Shown here: piece after piece, positions 51,929 through 61,003 of the stretch
How the letters are laid out: each line of letters begins with the position of its first letter
Position numbering within the stretch: position 1 is the first letter of the stretch
Origin: Brevundimonas sp. PAMC22021
Lineage (GTDB): Bacteria > Pseudomonadota > Alphaproteobacteria > Caulobacterales > Caulobacteraceae
Direction: 5' to 3'
Assembly: GCF_019443405.1 (NCBI RefSeq)
Contig: NZ_CP080376.1
Coordinates: 1,736,001 to 1,800,000 of the forward strand
DNA length: 64,000 nucleotides
The notes under the pieces: model-generated
What the model was told of the DNA's origin: nothing
Databases searched by the model: none
What the model saw: the letters and a program-made list of their open reading frames with translations, nothing else
Made by a program: the position numbers and the translations under genes

Positions 51929-54445
51929 CTAGTAGCGCAGCTTCAGGGCGAGACCGTAGGACGCAGGTCGCCCGGCGATGAACGTGGGCAGGCCCAGGCC
52001 GTCGCCGGTGTTGCCCGCATCCTTGATGTACTCTTCGTCCAGGATGTTTTCGCCGAAGGCCTCGACCCCCCAGGCGCCGCCGTCGGCCTCATAGCGGACC
52101 CGCAGGTTCAGCAGGCCGAAGCTGTCCTGACGCTCGTCCTGGATCAGGTCAGGCACGAAGTTGTCGCCTTGCAGCTCGGGCCGGTCGTTGTCGTCGTCGA
52201 AGAACATCTCCGACTGCCAGGTGTAGGTCGGCAGCACCTCGATCGCGCCGCCCCGCACCGGCGTGCGCCACAGGGCGCCCAGCGAGGCGCGATGGTCCGG
52301 CGACAGGCGGAAGCGGTTGCCGTCGTAGATGCCCGCCTCGAACCGCGAGTGGTTGTAGCCATAGGTCCCGAACAGTTCGAACGTGTCGGTGAGCTGAAGC
52401 GTCGCCTGCCCTTCGAAGCCGTAGGACAGCGCCTCGCCGGCGTTGGTCGTGATGAACGTCGTGCCGTCCTGGATGGTCGTCTGGAAGTTCTGATAGTCGT
52501 AGCGGTAGATCGCGCCGTCGAGCCGCAGCCGCCGATCCATCAGCGCCGCCTTGGCGCCGACCTCGAAGCTGTCCACCGTTTCGGCGGCGACGGGCGTGAA
52601 CCGGGCCTGCCCCAGCGGAGCGGATGGTGCTCCCGCGCTGATCACCTCGGGACGACGACCGCGCGCGTAGTTGGCGTACAGGTTCGCATCATCCGACAAG
52701 GCGTAGCGCGCCGTCACCCTCCAGGTCAGGCCGTCGTCCTCGGAGTCGGCGTAGACGAAGTCGCCGTTGTTAGGCGTCGGCTGAGCCGTCAGCCCGAACA
52801 GCGGAAAGGCGGCGGCGGGAAGCGACAGCACGCCGGGGTTGGCCAAGGCCGCGAGCACCGCCGGTATCTGCGCCGCCGGGATTCCGCCCTGCTGCACGGC
52901 AAGCAGACCGCCCAGCACCGAGCGGCTCTGCACCGAACTGGCGAAGCCGGTGGTCTTGTCGTCGCGGGTGTAGCGAAGGCCCGCCGACATCTCGAACCGG
53001 TCGGTGAAGGCGTAGGTCGCATCGGCGAAGACGTCGTAGGACGTCAGTTCCGAACTGTTGGTGGTCGTCTCGATGTGCGCCGGCTTCAGATTGGCCGCGA
53101 TCGGGCCTGCGAGCGCCCCCGCGCCCAGCGGCGTCAGCAGCGCCGCCAGAGCGCCGCGCGCCACCGTCGGATAGGCCGCGAGCGGAAGGGTGTTGAACCC
53201 GACGGCCGTCGGCGAGCCGTCCAGCAGGCCCGACAGCTGCGCCAACGCCACGCGCTCGTCGAACTGGGTCGGCGCGCGCTGGTAGCCTTCCTCCTGGAAC
53301 CATCCGGCTCCAACAAAGCCGGTCAGGCGACCGCCGCCATCGAAGCCGAGGCGCAGGTCCTGGCTCCACTGTGTGCCGTGCGCGTCCTCGGCCGCCGTCA
53401 GGATCGGCAGCGACACGCCGTCGGCGTCGAAGGTCTCGTAGGAGTCGAACTCGCGATAGGCGGTGGTCGCATTCAGCGTCCACTCCGGCGACAGGTCGAT
53501 GCGGCTGAGGGCCGTCACGCCCCAGACCTCGCGATCCAGGCCCAGGCTCTTGCCCCCATCAAAGGCCGCGCCCCGCGTCAGGGCAGCCCCTTCCCAGGGC
53601 GCGCGATCGCCAAGGACAACGCCGGTATTCGGATCGGCGGGAGCATAGGCGATCGACTTGAACGAGGTGCCGGACGCCTGGTCGGCCTGATAGTTGCCGA
53701 TGACGTCCACCCGCACCGCATCCGTGGGCGCCCAGGCGCCGGACAGACGGAAGGCCTTGGTGTCGATGGAGTTGAAGTCCTCGCCGCCCAGCAGGTTTTC
53801 AACATAGCCGTCGCGCGTCTTCATGCGCGTGGCCAGGCGGATGGCGGCGTTGTCCCCCACCGGCGCGTTCAGGGCGCCTTCCACCGACACATAGCCTTCG
53901 TCGCCCGCTTCCAGCTCGGCATAGGCGCCGGTCTCGCCGGGCCGCGCGCGGTTCTGGACGATGTTCACCGCACCGATCAGCGCGCCGCGTCCATAGAGGG
54001 TCGACTGCGGCCCCTTGGCCACCTCGATCCGCTCGAGGTCGAACAGCTCGACATAGGAACCGCGCGACTTGGAGATCGACACCCCGTCCTGGAACACCGA
54101 CACGCGCGGCTCGGAGGTGGCGGCGCCTGAGTCGGAGGTGATGCCGCGCATCACGAACCCCGGATTGTTCGGCGACTGGTTCTGCACCAGGAAGCCCGGT
54201 GTAAAGGCCGACAGCTGGTCGAACTCCTGGATACCCAGACGATCCAGGAACTCGCCGGAATAGGCAGTCAGGGCGAACGGCACCTCGATCGGGTCCTGCT
54301 CGCGCAACTGGGCGGTGACGACGATGTCCTCGACCGTGCCGACCGCGTCAGCCTCTTGAGCCTGGGCGGCAGGATGCCCCCCCGCCCAGACGGTCGCCAT
54401 CGCCGCGGCGGCCAGCAACCGCGTCTTTCGATCCAGAATCGCCAT
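51929..54445 (-). CDS. TonB-dependent receptor upstream of phoD
   Basis: This 838-residue receptor has a signal peptide (residues 1-29, cleavage near AQAQE). The TonB-box-like VEDIVVTAQLREQDPIEVPF is followed by the plug (FVMRGITSDSGAATSEPRVS; VSVFQDGVSISKSRGSYVEL). The barrel ends SYGLALKLRY with a terminal aromatic residue. It sits 11 nt upstream of phoD, forming a two-gene operon. A phosphorylated or phosphate-containing substrate is the natural inference, but siderophore-type receptors share this architecture. No regulator is adjacent. Confidence 0.9.
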   Translation of the reverse strand: MAILDRKTRLLAAAAMATVWAGGHPAAQAQEADAVGTVEDIVVTAQLREQDPIEVPFALTAYSGEFLDRLGIQEFDQLSAFTPGFLVQNQSPNNPGFVMRGITSDSGAATSEPRVSVFQDGVSISKSRGSYVELFDLERIEVAKGPQSTLYGRGALIGAVNIVQNRARPGETGAYAELEAGDEGYVSVEGALNAPVGDNAAIRLATRMKTRDGYVENLLGGEDFNSIDTKAFRLSGAWAPTDAVRVDVIGNYQADQASGTSFKSIAYAPADPNTGVVLGDRAPWEGAALTRGAAFDGGKSLGLDREVWGVTALSRIDLSPEWTLNATTAYREFDSYETFDADGVSLPILTAAEDAHGTQWSQDLRLGFDGGGRLTGFVGAGWFQEEGYQRAPTQFDERVALAQLSGLLDGSPTAVGFNTLPLAAYPTVARGALAALLTPLGAGALAGPIAANLKPAHIETTTNSSELTSYDVFADATYAFTDRFEMSAGLRYTRDDKTTGFASSVQSRSVLGGLLAVQQGGIPAAQIPAVLAALANPGVLSLPAAAFPLFGLTAQPTPNNGDFVYADSEDDGLTWRVTARYALSDDANLYANYARGRRPEVISAGAPSAPLGQARFTPVAAETVDSFEVGAKAALMDRRLRLDGAIYRYDYQNFQTTIQDGTTFITTNAGEALSYGFEGQATLQLTDTFELFGTYGYNHSRFEAGIYDGNRFRLSPDHRASLGALWRTPVRGGAIEVLPTYTWQSEMFFDDDNDRPELQGDNFVPDLIQDERQDSFGLLNLRVRYEADGGAWGVEAFGENILDEEYIKDAGNTGDGLGLPTFIAGRPASYGLALKLRY

Positions 54446-54668
54446 AGCCGTCCCCCAAGCCTCCGTGCCAGGGCGGCTTAGCTTGGCGACCTATCCAGAA
54501 AGCGACGGATTTGCGCCGTGTCGGCGACGTCCTTGAGCCACTATCACGACAAACATGCCGACTTCGGATTATTGACGCTTCTCAGCGCAAGCCCAATGCG
54601 GCGACTGACCTGAACAGGCCGTTTGGTGATGTACAGGGTTACGCGGGCGGGCTCTCCCTCCCGAACGG
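54446..54668. other. Intergenic region between the aldehyde oxidoreductase operon and a TonB receptor gene
   Basis: This 223-nt gap lies between two minus-strand genes and must contain the TonB receptor-phoD promoter. I see no complete Pho box, hairpin or other recognisable signal in it. Confidence 0.5.
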
Positions 54669-57002
54669 CTACAGAAGCTTGTCCAGCGTGATGGGCAGAT
54701 CGCGGACGCGCTTGCCGGTGGCGTTGTAGAGGGCGTTGGCGACGGCGGCGCCCGTTCCCGTGATGCCGATCTCTCCGACGCCGCGCGCGCCCATCGGGGT
54801 GTGCGGATCCGGAATGTCCGTCCAAATCACGTCGATCTGCGGCACATCCATGTGCACGGGCACGTGATATTCGGCCAGGCTGGGGTTCATGATGCGGCCG
54901 TTGCGTTCGTCGAACTGGGTTTCTTCCATTAGGGCCATGCCCAGCCCCATGATGATGCCTCCCCGGAACTGGCTGGCCGCCGTCTTCGCATTGAGGATGC
55001 GGCCGCAGTCGAAGGCGCCCAGGAAGCGGGTCACGCGCGGTTCGCCCGTCACGATGTTGACCCGCGCCTCGCAGAACATCGCCGCATGACTGTGCATCGA
55101 CCAGTGCATCATCTCCAGAGGCTGGGGCGGCTCGGCCTCCACGCACACATCCGCACGCCCGGAGCGATCCAGGATCGAGGCATAGGATTCGAACCGATCC
55201 GGCTCATCGACGGCGCACAGCCCGTCGTCCCGGCAGGCGACCTCCTCGGCCTTGAGGCCCGCCAGCGGCGAGTCGTTGCCCGCAAGCTTCAGAAGCTCGC
55301 CGACCAGCTTGCGGTGAGCGGCGATTACCGAGGCTCCGATCGCCGCCGTCTGTTGCGATCCTCCCGCCATGATCACGCCCGGAAGAGTCGAGTCGCCGTA
55401 GTTGAAGGTGACGTTCTCCATGGGCAGACCCAGCCGCTCGGCGATCACCTGGGTCTGGACCGTGGAGGTGCCCATGCCCATCTCGTGAACGGCGATATCG
55501 ACGGTCGCGTGGGCGTCACGCGTCAAGGTCAGCCGGGCCGCGCCGCCGGGCATGCGATAATAGGGATAGGTCCCTGTGGCGCACCCCATGCCGATCAGCC
55601 ATTCGCCTTCACGACGCGATCGGGGTTTTGGATTCCGCGTATTCCAGCCGAACCGCTCGGCCCCCATGCGCCAGGCCTCGTCGATGTGGCGGGCGGAGAA
55701 GGGAAGACCGGAGACCGGATCTTCTTTCGGTTCGTTGCGAAGCCGGAGCTCGATCGGGTCCATGCCCAGCGTTTCAGCCAGTTCGTCCATCGCGCATTCA
55801 AGCGCAAAGGTGCCGACAGCTTCGCCGGGAGCCCGCATGAAGGTGTTTCCAAGCATGTCGAGTTCGACCTGGCGGACATCCAGCAGCAGGGTGTCCGACG
55901 CATAGGCGCTTCGGGTCGGCAGGATGAAGGGCTCGGGCATGATGTTGCTCGGCGTCTTGGCCGTGACGCCGGTGTGGATCAGCGCCTTCAGCCTGCCGTC
56001 CGCATCCGCGCCAAGGGCGACCCGCTGTTCGGTCTGGGAGCGGCCTCCCACGCTACGGTAGACGCCTTCACGAGACAGCACGAGGCGCACCGGGCGGTCG
56101 GCGAGCTTGGCCGCCGCCGCCGCCAGGATTTGGTGTTGCCACAGCGTCTTGCTGCCGAAACCACCGCCGACGAACGGCGAAGTGACGACGACCTGCTCTT
56201 CCTTAAGCCCGAAGACTTGCGACAGGGTCCAGGCGGCGTGGACCACCACCTGCTGGGCGTCGTGAACGCGCAGGCGATCGCCTTCCCAGGCCAGGGTCAC
56301 CGCATGCAGTTCGATCGGATTGTGGTTGTGGCGAGGGGTGACATAGGTCGCGTCCACCTTGAACGGCGAGGCGTCGAAGACTTCCTCCGCCTCGCCTTTC
56401 GCATCGTGCAGCGGCTGGCCCATGAACTGCGCCTGGGCGGCGCCCTGGTCCTGCGCCTTTGCGAAGGAGGTCAGGGCGTCCTGCGCTTCATATGTCGCCC
56501 GCACCAGAGACTTGGCGTGATCAGCCTGTTCCTGGCTTTCGGCCAGGACCACCGCGATCGGCTGGCCGTTCCAGTGAATGCGGTCGTCCTGCATCACGGG
56601 CAGGCCGTCGCCGCCGGCGGCTTTCGGGCCCGACAGGAAGATCGGCGGCTCCTTCATCCGGGGCGCGTTCCTGAAGGTCATGACGAGGACGACGCCCGGC
56701 GCGGCTTCCGCCTCCTCGACATCCAGGGACGAGATCCGGCCCTTGGCGATCGTGCTGTAGGCCACGGCGGCGTAGAGCATCCGCTCCATCGGAAATTCGG
56801 ACGCGAAAGGCGCGGCGCCTGAGACCTTGAGAGGTCCGTCGATGCGCGAAACCGGCTTGCCGATATAGCCATGCTGGTGTCGGATCAGAGGGTCGGGACG
56901 ACCGCCTGGCATCCAGCTGTCCGGGGCCATCGCCACGGCCTTGCCCATGGCCGCCTGCATCAGACCCTGGGCCATCTCCTTGGCTTCATCGACGATTTTC
57001 AT
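54669..57002 (-). CDS. paoC: Molybdenum aldehyde oxidoreductase large subunit (PaoC/YagR-like)
   Basis: The 777-residue xanthine-dehydrogenase-family subunit binds the molybdenum cofactor. Motifs include GYIGKPVSRIDGPLKVSGAA at the start, DAQQVVVHAAWTLSQVFGLK, TSPFVGGGFGSKT, FMRAPGEAVGTFALECAMDE and QTQVIAERLGLP. The catalytic Glu lies in GARGVGEIGITG near the C terminus. The family oxidises aldehydes, often aromatic, to acids. It overlaps paoB by 4 nt. No signal peptide is seen. The operon lacks a visible paoD-type chaperone gene. Confidence 0.88.
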   Translation of the reverse strand: MKIVDEAKEMAQGLMQAAMGKAVAMAPDSWMPGGRPDPLIRHQHGYIGKPVSRIDGPLKVSGAAPFASEFPMERMLYAAVAYSTIAKGRISSLDVEEAEAAPGVVLVMTFRNAPRMKEPPIFLSGPKAAGGDGLPVMQDDRIHWNGQPIAVVLAESQEQADHAKSLVRATYEAQDALTSFAKAQDQGAAQAQFMGQPLHDAKGEAEEVFDASPFKVDATYVTPRHNHNPIELHAVTLAWEGDRLRVHDAQQVVVHAAWTLSQVFGLKEEQVVVTSPFVGGGFGSKTLWQHQILAAAAAKLADRPVRLVLSREGVYRSVGGRSQTEQRVALGADADGRLKALIHTGVTAKTPSNIMPEPFILPTRSAYASDTLLLDVRQVELDMLGNTFMRAPGEAVGTFALECAMDELAETLGMDPIELRLRNEPKEDPVSGLPFSARHIDEAWRMGAERFGWNTRNPKPRSRREGEWLIGMGCATGTYPYYRMPGGAARLTLTRDAHATVDIAVHEMGMGTSTVQTQVIAERLGLPMENVTFNYGDSTLPGVIMAGGSQQTAAIGASVIAAHRKLVGELLKLAGNDSPLAGLKAEEVACRDDGLCAVDEPDRFESYASILDRSGRADVCVEAEPPQPLEMMHWSMHSHAAMFCEARVNIVTGEPRVTRFLGAFDCGRILNAKTAASQFRGGIIMGLGMALMEETQFDERNGRIMNPSLAEYHVPVHMDVPQIDVIWTDIPDPHTPMGARGVGEIGITGTGAAVANALYNATGKRVRDLPITLDKLL

Positions 57003-57982
57003 GCCTGTTGTCCTGTCAGGTCGGCAAGCACGGCGACCGTGGCGCGCCTCGCCAGATCGATCTTGAAGGCGTTGTCCTTCAGCGGACGGGCGTCGGTGAG
57101 CTCCGCATCGATCGCGGCGGCGAACGCCTCTTCGTTCGCCGATTGCCCGAGCAGAACAGCCTCGGCCTTGCGGGCGCGCCAGGGCTTGTGCGCGACCCCG
57201 CCGAAAGCCAGGCGGACGTCGGCGACCCGGCCTTCATCGACGGCCAGCGATGCGGCGACGGAGACCAGCGCGAAGGCGTAGCTCGAACGGTCGCGGACCT
57301 TGCGATAGGTTGATCGGCCTGGGGGCTGAGGCGGTAGAGTGATATGCGTGATCAGCTCGTCCGGCTCAAGAACGGTCTCCACATCGGGACGGTCTCCGGG
57401 CAAGCGGTGCAGCTCCGCAAGAGGAACGACGCGCTGTCCGCGGACGCCTCGCAGATGAACAACGGCGTCCAGCGCAACCAGCGCCACGCACATGTCGGAC
57501 GGGTGTGTGGCGACACACAGCGAAGAGGCGCCGAGGATGGCGTGGATGCGATTGAACCCGTCGATGGCGTCGCAGCCTTGGCCGAGCTGGCGTTTGTTGC
57601 AGCGGCTGCCATCGTCATCGTAGAAATAGGTGCAGCGGGTGCGTTGCAGGATGTTGCCGCCCACGGTGGCCATGTTGCGGATCTGGCCGCTGGCCCCGGC
57701 GAGAATGGCGCGAGCCAGAAGCGGGTAGCGTTCCCGCACGAGGCGGTTCTCAGCCACCGCCGTGTTTCGGGCCGCCGCCCCGATGATCAGCTCGGCCGCG
57801 TCGTTCATCGCTATCTCGCCGGAGAGGCCGGTGACATCGATCACCCTCTCCGGACGCTCGATCGTCTCGCGCATCAGATCCACGAGATTCGTGCCGCCGC
57901 CGAGATATTTGCTGGCTGACGTCGCGCCGAGGCGCACCGCCTCCTCGGCGTCGCCTGCGCGATGGAACTGAAACGGCGTCAT
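56999..57982 (-). CDS. paoB: Molybdenum aldehyde oxidoreductase FAD subunit (PaoB/YagS-like)
   Basis: The 327-residue subunit begins MTPFQFHRAGDAEEAVRLGA and has the FAD-binding motif KYLGGGTNLVDLMRETIERP. A second site is ASGQIRNMATVGGNILQRTR. It also carries TRCTYFYDDDGSRCNKRQLG, a Cys cluster that in E. coli PaoB binds an extra 4Fe-4S centre. The CO_deh_flav C-terminal domain ends the protein. It passes electrons between the 2Fe-2S subunit and an acceptor. It overlaps paoA and paoC by 4 nt each. Confidence 0.88.
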   Translation of the reverse strand: MTPFQFHRAGDAEEAVRLGATSASKYLGGGTNLVDLMRETIERPERVIDVTGLSGEIAMNDAAELIIGAAARNTAVAENRLVRERYPLLARAILAGASGQIRNMATVGGNILQRTRCTYFYDDDGSRCNKRQLGQGCDAIDGFNRIHAILGASSLCVATHPSDMCVALVALDAVVHLRGVRGQRVVPLAELHRLPGDRPDVETVLEPDELITHITLPPQPPGRSTYRKVRDRSSYAFALVSVAASLAVDEGRVADVRLAFGGVAHKPWRARKAEAVLLGQSANEEAFAAAIDAELTDARPLKDNAFKIDLARRATVAVLADLTGQQA

Positions 57983-58485
57983 GCCTTCGCCTCGCCGAAA
58001 ATTTCCTCGATCGCGGCGACCATGCCGTTGTAGGCCCCACAGCGGCAGAGATTGCCGCTCATCCTTTCGCGCAACTCGTCGTCTGACAGCGCGATCACAT
58101 CCGTGACAAGGTCGCCGGTGACGTGGCTTGGAACCCCCCGGCGAAGTTCAGCCGCCATTCCGATAGCCGAGCAAATCTGACCCGGCGTGCAATAGCCGCA
58201 CTGAAAACCGTCATGATCGACAAAGGCTTGTTGAAGCGGATGAAGCGCGCCCGGCTGCCCGATGCCCTCGATCGTGGTCACGTGCCGTCCCTCGCATTGC
58301 ACGGCGAGCGTCAGACAGGCAAGGATGCGTTCACCATCCAACAACACCGTGCAGGCGCCGCAGGCGCCCTGGTTGCAGCCTTTCTTGGCTCCGCTCTGAC
58401 CAAGGTCCTCGCGCAGAAAATCAAGCAACGACACCCTGGCGTCGGCGGGAGGGGAAACGGCTCGGCCGTTGACCGTGATCGGCAT
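57979..58485 (-). CDS. paoA: Molybdenum aldehyde oxidoreductase 2Fe-2S subunit (PaoA/YagT-like)
   Basis: The 168-residue subunit has the plant-type ferredoxin motif GCNQGACGACTVLLDG and the second 2Fe-2S cluster in FQCGYCTPGQICSA and GNLCRCGAYNGMVAA. All eight Cys expected for two clusters are present. The start at 58485 has GGGAGAG 5 nt upstream. No twin-arginine leader is visible even in the longer open frame, unlike E. coli PaoA. The complex is therefore probably cytosolic. It is the first gene of paoABC. Confidence 0.88.
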   Translation of the reverse strand: MPITVNGRAVSPPADARVSLLDFLREDLGQSGAKKGCNQGACGACTVLLDGERILACLTLAVQCEGRHVTTIEGIGQPGALHPLQQAFVDHDGFQCGYCTPGQICSAIGMAAELRRGVPSHVTGDLVTDVIALSDDELRERMSGNLCRCGAYNGMVAAIEEIFGEAKA

Positions 58486-58527
58486 GGCGCTCTCCCAGCC
58501 GCCCGCGCTCGCCGCAGCAACAGCTGA

Positions 58528-58548
58528 TCGTTGTTTCACTCACAACGA
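58528..58548 (-). promoter_or_regulatory. Inverted repeat operator upstream of paoABC
   Basis: TCGTTGT (58528-58534) and ACAACGA (58542-58548) are perfect 7-nt arms around a 7-nt spacer, 43 nt before the paoA start. This is consistent with an operator of a dimeric repressor. A terminator role is unlikely, because no gene ends here on either strand except the distant tRNA. Confidence 0.45.
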
Positions 58549-58631
58549 CCGCCACCCGGAAAAGTTCGCCTGCGCCAAGCCGGTGCGGCTGTTTGCGTTT
58601 CACCTGCAATGCGGTTTCGCGGAGGATCGAG

Positions 58632-58721
58632 TGGCGGACAGAGAGGGATTCGAACCCTCGGTACGCTTTCACGTACACACGCTTTCCAAGCGTGCGCGAT
58701 CGACCACTCCGCCACCTGTCC
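58632..58721 (-). tRNA. tRNA-Ser (anticodon GGA)
   Basis: The 90-nt gene reads GGACAGG at the 5' end and TCTGTCC-G-CCA at the 3' end, with CCA encoded. The D stem is normal. The anticodon stem ACGCT/AGCGT presents CTTGGAAAG with anticodon GGA, reading UCC and UCU. A long variable arm (GTGTACGTGAAAGCGTAC), typical of tRNA-Ser, precedes the T loop GGTTCGAATCC. It lies between paoA and msrA, transcribed on the minus strand. Confidence 0.95.
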
Positions 58722-58859
58722 GTTCCACGCCACGCCGTGCGCGCCGCCGAAGGTCGATCCGGCGGGAGGCGGGCCTGATAGAACACGACGGCCCCCTCGG
58801 CAAGCGCCTGAGACATACCCATATAGGAGCCGAAGTCATTATTTTCGTGAGAAGCCCCC

Positions 58860-59510
58860 ATGCTGTTCAAGAAGAGCCTCGAGATGCCGACGCAAGAGAC
58901 CGCCCTGCCCGGCCGGTCCGAACCGCTGCGCACCGACGAGGTCCATTACGTCAACGGACGCCCGCTGAAGGGACCGCATCCGGAGGGCTTTCAGACGGCG
59001 ATCTTCGGCATGGGCTGCTTCTGGGGTGTGGAGCGGATCTTCTGGAACCTGCCGGGCGTGTGGGTGACCTCGGCCGGCTATGCGGGCGGGATCACGCCGA
59101 ACCCCACCTATGGGGAAACCTGCACCGGCCGCACGGGCCACACCGAGGTGGTGCAGGTGGTCTTCAATCCGGACGAGATTTCCTACGGCGAACTGCTGAA
59201 GGCGTTCTGGGAGAACCACGATCCGACCCAGGGCATGCGCCAGGGCAATGACATCGGCACCACCTATCGCTCGGCCATCTACACGCTGAACGACGAGCAG
59301 CAGCGCGAGGCCGAAGCGTCGCGCGACACCTATCAGCAGGCGCTGACGGCGGCGGGGCGCGGGCGGATCACCACCGAGATCGAACCGGCCGGCCCGTACT
59401 ACTTCGCCGAGGATTACCACCAGGGCTACCTCGCCAAGAACCCGAACGGCTATTGCGGCATCGGCGGCACGGGCGTGACCTGCCCGATCGGCGTGGGCGT
59501 GGAGGCCTGA
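58860..59510 (+). CDS. msrA: Peptide methionine sulfoxide reductase A
   Basis: The 216-residue enzyme reduces methionine-S-sulfoxide. The catalytic motif is [19 protein letters not shown] at about residue 52, followed by [31 protein letters not shown] and the recycling-Cys end [16 protein letters not shown]. An N-terminal extension of about 45 residues is longer than in minimal MsrA but has no clear signal peptide. It is a single-gene unit with a stem-loop after it. It probably acts in cytosolic oxidative-damage repair. Confidence 0.93.
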   Translation: MLFKKSLEMPTQETALPGRSEPLRTDEVHYVNGRPLKGPHPEGFQTAIFGMGCFWGVERIFWNLPGVWVTSAGYAGGITPNPTYGETCTGRTGHTEVVQVVFNPDEISYGELLKAFWENHDPTQGMRQGNDIGTTYRSAIYTLNDEQQREAEASRDTYQQALTAAGRGRITTEIEPAGPYYFAEDYHQGYLAKNPNGYCGIGGTGVTCPIGVGVEA

Positions 59511-59517
59511 CGACACA

Positions 59518-59553
59518 GCCGGGCGGCGGGGTTTTCACGCGTCGCCGCCCGGC
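59518..59553 (+). terminator. Hairpin after msrA
   Basis: GCCGGGCGGCG (59518-59528) and CGCCGCCCGGC (59543-59553) form a perfect 11-bp stem with a 14-nt loop, 7 nt after the msrA stop. It is followed by CTAATCAT, a poor U-tract. Termination is likely but not strong. Confidence 0.55.
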
Positions 59554-59593
59554 CTAATCATCGGCGCGACCCCCGCCTTGAGTGATCCGCACC

Positions 59594-60934
59594 ATGCCCG
59601 CCGCCCGTGACGCCCTTGTCCATCCCGATAAAATTCGCAGCCGCTTCTCGGCGGCGCTGTCGGCCATGTACCGGGCGGAGGTGCCGCAGTACGGCGAACT
59701 GCTGAGCCTGGTCGCCGACATCAACGCCGATGTGCTGCGGCGCGACGACGGGGCCGGCCGGCGGCAGGCCGCATCCGGCGATCTGGCCCGCCTGTCGGAA
59801 GAACGTCACGGCGCCATCCGCGTCGGCACGGCCGAGGAGCTGGCCACCATCGCGCGCGCCTTCGCCGTGATGGGGATGCAGCCGGTCAGCTACTACAATC
59901 TCGCGCCCGCGGGGGTGCCCGTGCATTCGACGGCGTTTCGCCCGGTCGAGCCGGAGGCGCTGCGTCGCAACCCGTTCCGCGTGTTCTGTTCGCTGCTGCG
60001 GCTGGAGCTGATCGAGGACGAGGCTCTGCGCGGCGAAGCGGCGCGAACGCTGGCTGGCCGTGACATCTTCACGCCGGGCGCATGCGAACTGATCGAGACG
60101 GCCGAGCGCGACGGTGGTCTCGACGAGGCGCAGGCCGACCGCTTTGTCAGCGAGCTGCTGGAGACGTTTCGCTGGCACGCCGAGGCGACGGTGGACGCCC
60201 AGACCTATGCACGGTTGGTCGGTGCGCACCGGCTGATCGCCGACGTGGTCAGCTTCAAGGGGCCGCACATCAACCACCTGACGCCGCGCACCCTGGACAT
60301 CGACGCGGCGCAATCGGCCATGCCCGCGCGCGGCATCGCGCCCAAGGAGACCATCGAGGGTCCGCCGGCGCGCGCCTGTCCGATCCTGCTGCGCCAGACA
60401 AGCTTCAAGGCGCTGGATGAGGCCATCGCGTTTCCCTCCGACGAGGGTTCGACGGCCGGGGTCCATACCGCACGCTTTGGGGAGATCGAGCAGCGGGGCG
60501 CGGCGCTGACGCCGGCGGGCCGGGCGCTGTATGACGCGGCGCTGGCGTCAAAGGACTTCTCGACCTTGCCTGACGAGTGGGACTCCCTGCGCCGCCAGGG
60601 TCTGGCCTGGTTCCGCTACAGCGCCGTCGCGACGGCCGCTCTGGCGGACGGCGGAGACCTGGAGAGCCTGATCGCCGCAGGGGCGGTCACGTTCGAGCCG
60701 ATCACCTACGAGGATTTCCTGCCCGTCAGTGCGGCCGGCATCTTCCAGTCCAACCTGGGGTCAGAGGCGCGCGACAGCGGCTATGCCGCCGATCCGGCCA
60801 AGGCCGAGTTCGAACAGGCGCTGGGTCGCCCGGTGCTGGACGAGATGGCGCTGTACCAGGCCGAGCAGGACGCCTCTCTGGCCACTGCGCTGAAGACGCT
60901 CGGCGACCAGGCGCCGGCGGCCGTGATCGTCTGA
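59594..60934 (+). CDS. hglS: 2-oxoadipate dioxygenase/decarboxylase (DUF1338, HglS/YdcJ-like)
   Basis: The roughly 446-residue iron enzyme of the VOC superfamily converts 2-oxoadipate to 2-hydroxyglutarate in lysine catabolism. Recognisable segments are MGMQPVSYYNLAPAGVPVHS with a candidate His ligand, AFRPVEPEALRRNPFRVFCS, KGPHINHLTPRTLDID with a second His, and ITYEDFLPVSAAGIFQSNLG near residue 380. The ATG at 59594 is used, with a GTG at 59582 as alternative. Lysine-pathway partners are not in the window, so the physiological pathway is not shown here. Confidence 0.82.
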   Translation: MPAARDALVHPDKIRSRFSAALSAMYRAEVPQYGELLSLVADINADVLRRDDGAGRRQAASGDLARLSEERHGAIRVGTAEELATIARAFAVMGMQPVSYYNLAPAGVPVHSTAFRPVEPEALRRNPFRVFCSLLRLELIEDEALRGEAARTLAGRDIFTPGACELIETAERDGGLDEAQADRFVSELLETFRWHAEATVDAQTYARLVGAHRLIADVVSFKGPHINHLTPRTLDIDAAQSAMPARGIAPKETIEGPPARACPILLRQTSFKALDEAIAFPSDEGSTAGVHTARFGEIEQRGAALTPAGRALYDAALASKDFSTLPDEWDSLRRQGLAWFRYSAVATAALADGGDLESLIAAGAVTFEPITYEDFLPVSAAGIFQSNLGSEARDSGYAADPAKAEFEQALGRPVLDEMALYQAEQDASLATALKTLGDQAPAAVIV

Positions 60935-61003
60935 TCCCCGACATACCCGCAGGCGACGATCGGACGCCTTGCGTCGCCGCATCGCCGATATCATAGACCG
61001 CGC

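Noticed and set aside
51740-54130. Plus-strand open frame of 796 codons
   Set aside because: It is antisense to the TonB receptor and phoD and is rich in Arg, Gly and Val without any motif. It is treated as a shadow frame.
54446-54668. Possible Pho box before the TonB receptor-phoD operon
   Set aside because: Only one heptamer (GCGTCAA) fits, and the neighbour 11 nt away does not match, so it is not listed.
55086-56822. Plus-strand open frame of 578 codons
   Set aside because: It is antisense to paoC, whose molybdenum-site motifs are intact.
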